A stretch of 64,000 bases of DNA from Fagopyrum homotropicum (lineage: Eukaryota > Streptophyta > Magnoliopsida > Caryophyllales > Polygonaceae), in NCBI GenBank assembly GCA_033239125.1, contig BSWB01000002.1, positions 5,055,001-5,119,000 on the forward strand, given 5' to 3'. Shown one piece after another: positions 1 through 10,141 of this stretch (positions are counted from its first letter, which is position 1; the number at the start of each line of letters is the position of its first letter). Under the pieces are notes generated by a model. It saw only the letters and a list, made by a program, of their open reading frames with translations. It ran no database searches and had not been told where the DNA came from. A program made the translations under genes and the position numbers.

Positions 1-675
1 AGGACAGCGTGTGCTAGCAAAGCATTATCTTCGGATATTGCACGTCTTTAGACAAACAAACTTGTAGAGGAACGTCAAAAATCATAGTAAGCATGTACAC
101 AACAAAGTCTATATTATCAGAAATTCACATCGTCTTCAATCAACAATTGCTTAAGAATTGTTGAAAGATTATACTCCACTGTTTGGTCTCACAAACGGAA
201 TATCAATCTCCCATCTCGTACATCAATAAGAGCTCCTACAATGGCTAAGAAAGGTCTACCAAGGATAACAAGGATAAAAGCAACATTGACATCGATAACA
301 ACAAAATCAATAGGGACATCAAATCCGTTAAGTCTTACGTGAACTTGACGGGATGAATATCATTAAGATTTAATTTGTCACATCATTCCAAAGGGATTAT
401 ACTTACCTTGGCTCCGAGATCATATGACAATTCTGAGATTGTCCTTTGATATCGAGAGGGACACAAAAACTTCTTGGATCTTCTCTTTTGATAGACATCT
501 TGTCCATAAGTAAAGCATTGCATTCCTTGGTGAGGGGTATTGTTCTCTTCCATTTGACAAATCTTTTGTTGGATAAGACATCCTTCATAAACTTGACGTA
601 CATTGAAATCTGGTTAATTACCTCGGTTAGAGGAACGTTCACACGGAATTTATTCATTAATTCAAGGAACTTAAT
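1..675 (-). mobile_element. Ty3/gypsy gag-protease relic
   Basis: The minus strand reads as a degenerate piece of a Ty3/gypsy polyprotein. From about 670 down it encodes a stretch with KFLELMNKFRVNVPL and YVKFMKDVLSNKR, the linker that precedes the aspartic protease in plant Athila/Tat-type elements. Further on (about 330-190), after stops and a frame change, it encodes FDVPIDFVVIDV and ILGRPFLAI...LIDVRDGRL, the end of the protease domain. Several in-frame stops rule out function. The relic runs off the left edge. It is related in type to, but clearly diverged from, the young Athila-like element at 49-60 kb. Confidence 0.8.
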
Positions 676-965
676 ATCCCAACAATCAAGCACAAATTGG
701 AAAACATCGTCACCAATTACATGCCAGAATTGTTGGTAGAAAAAAGCATGCAAACCATCCTTCCTGCCTTATGAGGTTTCATTTGAAAGATTGCAAGATG
801 GACTTCCTCCTCTATATGCCGAAGCATGAGGTTGTCATTCATCTACGATGTTACAGCCTGCCTTACCGTAGACATAACTGTGAAAATGTGATCAGGCCGG
901 CGTAGGAAAATAACTCGTAAACAGATCAAAGAAGAAACCTGTCACCACAGCCGTGGTGAGTTCAT
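676..965 (-). mobile_element. LINE (non-LTR) reverse transcriptase relic
   Basis: On the minus strand, in broken frames, this encodes the N-terminal part of an L1-type plant reverse transcriptase. EEEVHLAIFQMKPHKA is followed by a damaged form of the usual PGPDG turn, then HAFFYQQFWHVIGDDVFQF. This matches the typical plant LINE pattern of a KAPGPDG turn followed by FYQKFWHIVGDDV. A run resembling LFTS lies upstream near 930-960. Frameshifts are needed to connect the pieces. It joins the gypsy relic at about 676, and one reading frame crosses the junction. Confidence 0.75.
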
Positions 966-1970
966 TTTGCTTGCAGCTCAGTGGTGTGGGCTCCGATATG
1001 CCAAAATCTAGGCCCACCCTCCTTCTCTGATGAATGAATAAGATCATTAAAACTTCTGATAATCATCCCACCAATTGTGAATAATTTATTAATTATAGGA
1101 TTTGGAGAGTTTTATGATATTAAAAAGAAAAAAAAGGCTTTGACTGTAATCACAAAATGTTTATATGGCATCAAATTTGTCGTGCCTATGAAAGAAGGCC
1201 TACGAGGAAATGGGCCTAACCAGCTGACCCATTAAATACTGAGTAAGAAAATGGGGTTTTCTGCGGCATTCTTTGTATCGTATCAATGAAGGTTTCTTTG
1301 TCTTTCATGTTGTGGAATGAGGATTGGAACCATGACCTTAACCAAGTTTTCGTTATCAATTTTATTGGAAGTTTTTTGAAATTTTCGGTGGAGGTCTTTC
1401 TCGTCCTAAGGATACCATTCTGGTGGCCCATCGGCTCCGATACCGGCCTAACGGTCCGAGAATACCAAAATTGATAAGAATTTTTATGAATCCAAGATCG
1501 AGTGAGTTCTGGCTCAAAATTACAAACCACAAAAGATTTTGTTAACCAATTCTTTTCGAACAATGTTCCCCTTGTAAATATACTCTTTAAATCATCAAAG
1601 TTATACAATTTTTATATCACAATACCCGTGTGCTGCAGTTTCGTCTTCTCTGTTTTGATGTTGTCTTTGGTGATGGTTCGAGTGTTTGTCGAGAAGGGGG
1701 CTTGGATGTGTGATCGACTCCAGACAACTCTGCTGCAGTCCAGATCTAAGATGTCCACAACTGTTCCCCAGGCCTCGTGCTTGTGTAGTTCCTTCGAAGA
1801 CGAACGTTCATGCACGTCGCTTCCGGTTGACCGGATCATTCTGCTTTCCCCTGATGACGTCTCTACTTTGGGGTTTTCATGATGTATTTTTGTGTTTTCT
1901 TTTTCTCATTTGTCGTGATCCTTCATGACGGTTAGTCCGTTTACCGATTCTTTCGGCCTTTCGATCCAAT
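966..1970. other. Non-coding TE-like sequence, origin unclear
   Basis: The open frames here resemble no protein I recognise and overlap on both strands. The stretch 1200-1970 is less AT-rich than its surroundings and sits just left of a primer-binding-site-like sequence, so it may be the remains of an LTR and leader of a gypsy element. I see no second LTR copy in the window to support this. Confidence 0.3.
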
Positions 1971-2000
1971 AGTTGGCGCGCCGTCTAAGGGATCGAACCA
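1971..2000 (+). other. Possible degenerate gypsy primer-binding-site region
   Basis: The sequence TTGGCGCGCCGTCTAAGGGA resembles the TTGGCGCCGT...GGGGA motif found just inside the 5' LTR of plant Tat/Athila gypsy elements. The undamaged form of that motif is present at 58316-58339 on the minus strand. Here it carries a 2-bp insertion and mismatches. No gag frame follows it. Confidence 0.3.
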
Positions 2001-3478
2001 CTTTCCTTTATCAAAAAAAAATTGATCATGTACGATAATTGACAAAGTCATACTACATGAAACATAAAGACATAATAAAGCCCGATCCTACTAAGTATAC
2101 AAAATTTAACCCCACTCTAGATCACTCTACGACTTCCTTATCATGTGCATATACTTATTCAACATAAACGGTAAAAATGGTAGCTAACAAAATTATATTA
2201 ACATAGCACAAATGATAGTAAGAAATGTAAGAAGAGTAGCGATAAAAAAATGCATCATCAAACTACTCGTCAACGTTTATCAGGAAAAAACAACAGTTTA
2301 TTCCTCTCAATCATGTTCACTAAGTATCACACATTATATTCAACTTATTAAGTGACACGAAGGTCCTGTAACCTTTACATATGTCCCTGATTACCTCACA
2401 ATAATGGGTCACTACTCACTACAGTTCTCCCGTGTCCCTATGGAGATTGATTTTGAGAGACCCTTTCCGACAACAATGACAAACCAAGATGACACGGCCC
2501 GTTTTATGTGTACACTTAACAATGTTATTTTACTCAATTACTATATATTATAATGACGCATAACATGACATGTCACACGCACAACACAAAAATTAAATAA
2601 GTCTATACAATTTACCTGTATAAGGCGAAATCCTCGATCCATACACAATCAACTATATTTGATACCCGATCAAAGGCGAGAAATCGTAACTGTTAATGCA
2701 TAACTAGTTCAGTATCCATACCTTGTACAATTTTTTTTAAGGTAATAATTATATATAACTTAATCTAAGTATAATTACATTTGTAGTCATTCAGGCAAAA
2801 CACTTAATTTGTATAGCATATAATATCAAATAAACTATTTTTAAATATATTATTTTGTAGAGATACAAAAAAGTTAGTGTAAATCATCATTTTAGAATTC
2901 TTTTAAAATGTCTCTAAGCTATATAAATTTTTTTTTTTATCAAGTTGGGATATAAATTATTCTATTACCATCTACTAAACTATCAGAATATGTCTTACAT
3001 TACAAAATTTTAAAATTATGAAGGTTTAGTAGTGTTTCAACTCAATAAAAAATGTGTAATGACCGAAAATTTATGTCCCAACTCGATAAAATAATCATTA
3101 GTGCAAATCGTCATTTTATAACTCTTTTAACTGTTTTAAAATTGGACTATAAAAATATATTTTCGGTATTTCAAGTTGTTTGTAATAAAATCATTAAAAT
3201 TGAAGGATAATAATCATTAGTGTAAATCGCAACAATTATAAGTTAGATTTTAGAATATGTAAAATAAAAAAAAAATTGGTTTAATTAGTTATTTAATAAA
3301 AAATTTATTTCGAGAAAAAACTCGAGATTGTCATGTCAACGTCATTATTGTCTATTTTAATAAAGATATATAGATAATGAGACTTTAGTATATATGATGA
3401 TATTTTAAATAAAGAGAAGATTGGTACAGACTGTACAGTAGAGATTTTTTGTATATAGGATACAAAAAATCATATAGA
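2001..3478. other. AT-rich intergenic sequence
   Basis: No coding potential is recognised. Short degenerate repeats recur: a motif like AGTGTAAATC-TCATTTTA appears near 2876, 3100 and 3220. A segment at 2939-2968 is roughly the reverse complement of 3070-3098. This suggests old, decayed transposon sequence, but no termini can be defined. Confidence 0.5.
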
Positions 3479-3486
3479 TCACCAAC

Positions 3487-4383
3487 CTATGATGTACGGA
3501 AACTTCTAGAAGGCGGCGTGTCCCGTGTCCTGCCGTGTCGGGTACGGGGACACAACAGGACACGGCTCGAACACGGTCAAATATGACCGGACACGGTCAA
3601 GACACGTTTTCGAGGTAGGACACGTCTAGGACACGGAGAGGACCCGGATTGTGTCCGGTCAAGACACGGTCAACGAAAGTTTACCTTATTTTTAAGGCTA
3701 AAAAAATATTTTTTATAAAAAACTGATTTACAGTAATATTTATTCTTATATCCCATATTTTTCCGACTAAACTTACCCTCACATGGACACCTGCGAGATT
3801 GTGGTTGTCGGAAGTAAGACACTGATCTTCTTCTTCGGCTCTAATGTTGAAATGTTGTTTCGCATGCCGACTCTTCTCTTTATTTTTCTTATGATTTTGT
3901 AAATTCATTTTGAATATTTGATTACTAATTTATTGTGTAATCTTTCTTTGTTAAATGTTGAGTGTGTTATTCAAATTCTTTTACTTTTTATAATTTACAA
4001 ATATTTATTATTGTTTTCCTTGGTTGATCATGTTGTTCGGTTGTTGTTGATTTGCAAAATGATTGGTTCATTCTTCGGTTTTGATACTAAATATGTTTAT
4101 TTAAAATTATAAGACTAAATATGTTTATTTTTATGTTTTCTAAGACTAAAAATGTTTGCTTTTAAGCTTTTGTTTCAGTTAATTTTGTTATCATGTTAAT
4201 ATTTTTATCTACTCATATATCATTGATTTATATATATATATATATCATTATGATATAGAAATTCTATATTTCAATATCTTAAAAATCGTATATTATTTGT
4301 TTTACTCGCCGTGTCCCCGTTTCCTATACTTTTGAGATTGTCGCTTCCCCGTTTCTCGCCGTATCCGTGTCCGTGCATCATAG
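3487..4383. mobile_element. Non-autonomous hAT-like DNA transposon, 897 bp
   Basis: The element starts CTATGATGTACGGA and its reverse-complemented end reads CTATGATGCACGGA, giving imperfect terminal inverted repeats. It is flanked on both sides by the identical 8-bp sequence TCACCAAC (3479-3486 and 4384-4391), the TSD length typical of hAT elements. GTGTCC/GGACAC motifs are packed into the first 190 bp and recur in the last 80 bp. The interior is AT-rich with no transposase. The first base (C) is slightly unlike the usual hAT CAG/TAG ends, so the superfamily rests mainly on TSD length. Confidence 0.8.
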
Positions 4384-4391
4384 TCACCAAC

Positions 4392-5180
4392 AAATCTTTA
4401 TTTTTCTAAAAGTGCAACCAATACTTTATAGTTCCTTTGATCTCTTCCATTTTAAACGAGACCCATGACCCATAGTCACCTAATGGTATGCCCGTCCAAT
4501 ATGGGATCATTAGACTCAACAATATCTTAGTTTTTGGGACCTCATAATATTTATTTTTAAACAGCAGAGCGGTTGCAATAATGGTTAAAACTCATCAATA
4601 TCATGTGTAAATGGTCAAGAATTCAAATCTTTATCTCCGGAACTCAATGGACGTACCTGCACACAACTACTTATTCAACATTCAAAATCAGTCATGAAAC
4701 TTAAAGGTGATTAAATGCTGAGAAAAATAGTGAACCCTGGTAGAACACGTGAATACGATCAATGTCATGCACTAAGTTAACCCCACAATCCCAATGAAAA
4801 TTGAGAGATTCCAAACAAACAGAACTGTGAAGCACAATCAAACTAAAGCATGCATAAAGCCAAGAACAGCTTCCACCACGTGAATGCCACAATTGCCCTT
4901 TCATTCCTCTCATGGCTCATGCACATTCAAACTTGTACATCAAACTCAACAGCATTTCAATCTACATGCACCAAAATAAGTTACCATAAACATAAACGAA
5001 TATATTCCTAGACAAAAACCTTCAGAAACACATGTATTTTTCCGCTACAATGACAATGAAAACGTCGAAGTTTTCGTTATAACGGGAAAGGGCGATTCGA
5101 CCAGCTGAGCTAGTAAAAACTTTGAGTAAAAGTTGAAATTTCACGGGTAAATTATTTTTTTCACCAGCTTTTTTTACTGA
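4392..5180. other. Intergenic sequence / possible 3' UTR of the next gene
   Basis: No convincing coding region is seen. Minus-strand frames of 70-80 codons here have no recognisable composition. The right-hand part (about 4950-5180) may include the 3' untranslated region of the minus-strand gene whose proposed stop codon is at 5182. Confidence 0.4.
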
Positions 5181-5181
5181 C

Positions 5182-7861
5182 TTATATTTTGGGTTTTTCT
5201 CTGTCCCTGTCCCTGTGCCTCTTTCTCGTCCACAAACACCTCCATGATAATAATAAGCAGCCACTTTGGCAGGGACACCTACACAATTTCTCTACTGATT
5301 TTTGTTTCTTGTTTAGCTGTTGTTCTTGAACTTTGTTCCTCTTTGTATCTTCTTCTTCCTCTTTTGTTGCTTTCATGGACTCAATCTGCACCAAATTTAA
5401 TATCATTAAGTTGCAGTACTGAGAATAAAACCAAAAATTCCCCCATTCATAGGTTTATGGTCAGTTCTGCTACTGTCAGAGTCAATCTCAGAGAGAAAGA
5501 AAGTAACCTTGCATCTTATTTTTTACACAAAATGCAAGGCGGGGAAGTTTGAAAGGGAAAACCCATATGGCACGAATTTCTTGTTACACATTTGATTCAG
5601 AGCTAAATTGTTCTCTGTAATTCCACCTTTTTAACTGCATGGTAAAGATATTGTTCTAGACTTGTATCCAAAGTCACTTTAAGATAAAACCAAGAAGTAA
5701 ATAGTGTAGAATTTTACATGATTCAGGGTTTGTTGTTAAAATTTGGCTTTCCCTAGTATGTTTCACAATAAATGTCGTTCTAGTAACTTTCACAATATAT
5801 ATATATAACATATTTGAATTTAAACTATGAACATTGCTGTTTGACATTAATTTCAGTGAAATGCTATGTCATATCAGTCAGGGCATCAAATCTAAGGATT
5901 TAATTTCTTTTTTGGGTACAAAGCGGAGGATCTTTATACAGTCACTTATACTGCAGCATCTTTGCAACTTGTAAAGTGCAGCCAAGAAACCAAACAAAAG
6001 CCCGTAATGTGAAAATGATTTGATAGACAGAATTATTGCAAAGAGGCTTTGCTAAACAAAATGGAAGTAGAGTATGATATGGGTAGCCATACTTGATGAG
6101 TAATATTGTAGCCTATAATCTCTTGACTCGTATTATTACCGATAAATGTCATATCGGATTATCCTCCCAATTTCCGCCTCCTTAATGGGTAATACCCACC
6201 CTGATCAAATCCTTAGCTACACCTTCGAACCCCAACACGATTTATTTTCAATTAATTTTGAATTTCGCGCTTAGAATTTTTTTATCTACTTGGGATGATA
6301 GAGGGGGACCAAAGCTAAAACAACAGGTCCCAGAGCTACTATGTGCCAGCATAGTTCAATTATGAGACCTAAATGGGGTAACCCTGATTCTCTTCAATCC
6401 AGAGAACCACACAACACATACAAAAGCCAAAGAAATCCAAACATGTGTGGGGTGCCTATAGAGAAAGAGACCTTGATCTGATTACCACAATAGGCTAGTA
6501 GTAGGACTAGCTAGGAGCATGAAGGGTTCAGATTTAATACGGAATATCTTTATACAAAAATTGTCAAGCCGTTGGTTTATCATATTATGTTATCACAGTC
6601 ATTGTAATATCACCAGTTACTATAACATCGAAATTTTAAGTTGAGACTTGAACTCGGGACCAGTCGGTCCCAAGCAAATCCTTGGACATTGATGAGCAGT
6701 ATTTATTGTAGGAGTACCTTTCGATGGTTAGATTTTGAAGATAAACAGAGTTAAATATAACCTTATCCAAGCGATCTGATTGACAAGACATTAGAATGCT
6801 TGATGTGGAAACATTACCTCTTCCATGGAGTTCAATTTTGAGGTAGGAAGTTTCTCATCAGCTGGCTCACAACAATTTGATGATTCTTCTTTATTTGGAG
6901 GGAGTGGACTTGAACAATAAGATATGCTGCATGGGCTTTGATCTGGTGGGGTGCTTTGAGTCCCCATGTCCCTGGTCTTGCCATCCTCTTCCGTTTCTTT
7001 ATCTATTCGACAGAGGAACATTTGAAACCAAATTCAAATTTAATGTTTCCATATCAAAAATATAAAATCATCCTTGGGGAGGAGTATTTAAATGTTTAGC
7101 TGATTTTACCTTGAAGAGGCAAATCGGTTTTGGTTTTAGTTTTCGGATCTTTCTCGTCGTTGACAACCATGGGAGGCTTGGGACAGTTGTTGAATCGTCG
7201 AGATGAGTAAACGAGAGGCGCGGACATTGTGATCCTACCAGCTATAATGCTGTGGAAAGATCTTCCACTGTGTGTCTTGGAAGACAAACACTCCATTGGG
7301 AATTGCCCGGAAAGAGGGTTGCATATATACCTTTCTGCTTCATGCCACTTCGAGTTCAACGAAAATGCATCCGGAGAATCACATTCCCATAGATACCCTG
7401 ATCTTGCTTGTAATGCTGCATTCATACACACGAAAAAGTAAATAAAAAATAGAGATGTTTTTGTTAAAACGTCAATCAGTATTTACAAAAAGAACACCTT
7501 TGAGAGCAGTGGTGAACGAGTACGTTGATGGGTCAATCTCATCTGCATTAAAATTCATCAAATATCGAAATAATCAGTTACCCAATAATTCATTTTTAGG
7601 ACAGTGATCTGAGAAAGATAGAAAATGAGAGAAAGAGGAAATACCTTTAAGGTGATAGCCAGGAGAGGAAGCAGTGCTCGAGATGGTAATGTTCGACCTG
7701 AAAGACCTATTATTGCTTTCTTCTCTAAAGCTTCTGATATAAGACCCTGAGAATCTTCTTGAATTGGTGTTTTCTCTGCTCAATCTGCCTTTCAGATTCC
7801 ACTCCTTTAAGGTAAATTCTGGTTCGTCTATGCGCCGAGAACCGAACGGAGATCCCACCAT
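5182..7861 (-). CDS. Plant protein of unknown function, five exons
   Basis: Exons on the minus strand are 7861-7645, 7542-7498, 7415-7110, 7002-6818 and 5385-5182. All junctions are GT-AG and keep frame. The start ATG is in a good context (CCACCATGG-like). The first exon begins MVGSPFGSRRIDEPEF and has a Ser/Arg-rich stretch. The short second exon gives DEIDPSTYSFTTALK. The third carries LQARSGYLWECDSPDAF and the motif SKWHEAERYICNPLSG, a SKW-x2-AE-x-[YW]-I pattern also seen in N-terminal halves of some remorins. The fourth is Ser/Pro/Glu-rich. The last exon is Lys/Glu-rich, then has clustered cysteines (CRCPCQSGC) and a very basic end. No remorin C-terminal domain was found in the 1.4-kb last intron. 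If that intron is wrong, the protein would end eight residues after exon 4, at 6791. Not recognised as a named family; likely a real gene because exon structure and codon phases agree. Confidence 0.6.
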
Positions 7862-10016
7862 GATTTGAATTTGAGGCTCTCCTACTTTTGATATTAATGG
7901 AAGTAGAACTTTCTGTGTTATATGCTGTGTGTTTGAAGCTGCTCAAGGCTATACATCAAAGACACAAGGATACAAGAAAAATGCATGAAGCAAGTACTGG
8001 ATATTTATAATTTCATAAGGTTTAAAATATTAATATTTTATTCTGAATATAAAAACCAATATTTTACAAAATTGAAAACAAGGCTTACTGAAATTATATG
8101 GGACTGTAGAACTTGTCTATTTCTTCTGCCAAAAGTAAATAGATCATTTTAGTTCAAATTCAAATTTTGTTGAGTTATGCATATCAGGATAATACAGTTG
8201 TCAGAGCTTGGATGTATTCCAGGTCTTCCTCAATAGTCAGGAACTATATATTAGTGAAACATCAAAATTGATTTGTTTCAGTCTGATTTACTGTATATCC
8301 TTCATAAAATATCTGAAATGTATATTTCCAACTATTTTAATTATAATGCTAATTCATTTCAGATTAAAATGACTCCGGAGTTGACGAATTATCAAAACTT
8401 ACTTTGTGAAGTTAAAACTAAATAAGAATGTCAATAATACATGACACTTTTACATGTATATACAGATGCAAGCTAGTTTGATTGATACTGTCGCCTACAC
8501 AAAAATAACAGAGAGTCTCAATAATGTCAATATTTCTGCAATATTTATGGTCTTGCAGGTTACTCTAGTCTTTCCAATCTATGATTACACAAAAATAGGC
8601 AAGACATTATCATCTTTGAGGTACTAGTGTACAAATGAAACCAAACATGCGAAAACCATGCACACGGTCCCTAAGCAATGTCCAGACCACTAGAGGAACA
8701 AGAGTAAACAACTCCTCAACCCTCTCCTATCCACTGTTTCTATATGAATGAAGCACATGCATATGGGAGGAATCAAGGGGTCGTCAACTCATTGGAAACG
8801 GTAGAAGGAGCTAGCTTAGTCCCAATCTAACACCCTATAAGGACTGATGGTTTAAGTTAGGTAGCTTTCAAGGGAGTTTTGAGAGGGGGGAGGAAATTGG
8901 GGACGGCTGGCTAGAATGCATGTGCAAGACGGAGTTGTCCATGTCATCGCGATCGTTGTCAAAACTGTGAAAACAAGGAAGGAGAGGGGGGATGACATGG
9001 GGAAGGATAGATGGGGAAGGCCCCATAGTTTTGTTTCGAGGTCCCCTCTTTATGTTTTTGAGCTATCATTGTGGCTGATACACAAGAAATATATGGTTTT
9101 TAATGAAGAACTTCCTATCACGTGAGCTCAAAACCAAAATAGTTTTCTGAAAATATTATCAAAGACATGGTAATTAACAAACTAGATACTGGAATAACTA
9201 GAACAAACTTTTAACATTTCAAAAATTAATAGCAGAAAACCTATGCTCATAATTTATATCATACTAACCTTCATCATCACATTTCAACGCTTATAAACTT
9301 TTAGGAGATGGTCAAAGAATATACATTGCAGTATTTGGTTATGAATAGAAGCCACAAACAATGCTAAAAGTAGATCCAAATTTATTGTGCCTTTTTATAT
9401 TTTTTCAGATCAATGGATAATGTCTGGAAGCTGAAAGTTGGAGATTCTTCTATTGTTCTAAACATTTTATACTTAAGTTTGATGATTGAGAACTTTATCA
9501 AAACTGATTAAAGGGTTGGAATAGTCTCCATTAATAATCCTAAGAGCAGCATTAAGTAACTAGAAAAGCAATGACTTTGAGATATCCACTGTATCAAACT
9601 GTAGCTGTACTGGACATATATCTTAGTGCTACAGTCATCTGTTTACAAAAGAAAAGACTTGATATCAAAGGATTACATGAACTGTTGACGAACGAGGTGA
9701 TTCTTCAAGTTCTTCTGTACAGAAAAAGTTACTTTTAATATTCTGTGTTGGTTAATCAAACTAGAAATTCTGCAACATATCACAACTGAAGTACATGCAA
9801 GAACAGTATAAACAAGCCAAGGACAATTCATTTTATACAAGAAGCAGCGGAAGGAGAAAAGGTAACATTTAGACATCAATTTCCCAGGAATGAGTAGTTT
9901 CTATTATGCATGATAAATCAGAAAGGTGGAAAAAGGCCAGCATTACAACTAAATATTAGGATACATGATTTAATAGTAATATTAATACAACCACGAACTT
10001 GCACAAACAAGCATAA
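7862..10016. other. Intergenic region
   Basis: This includes the 5' flank of the minus-strand gene starting at 7861 and the 3' flank of the resistance gene. The sequence is AT-rich. A plus-strand frame at 8916-9125 lacks any recognisable motif. No repeats or TE termini were noticed. Confidence 0.5.
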
Positions 10017-10141
10017 CATACAGTATAAGAAAAGATATCAAGTTTATGTACACACAGATTTATACTTTAAGGAAACAAGCAGCACAACTTTTCTTCAGTG
10101 ATTTTGTCTCCAAGAAGAAAAAAGGGATCACATCGTGTGCA

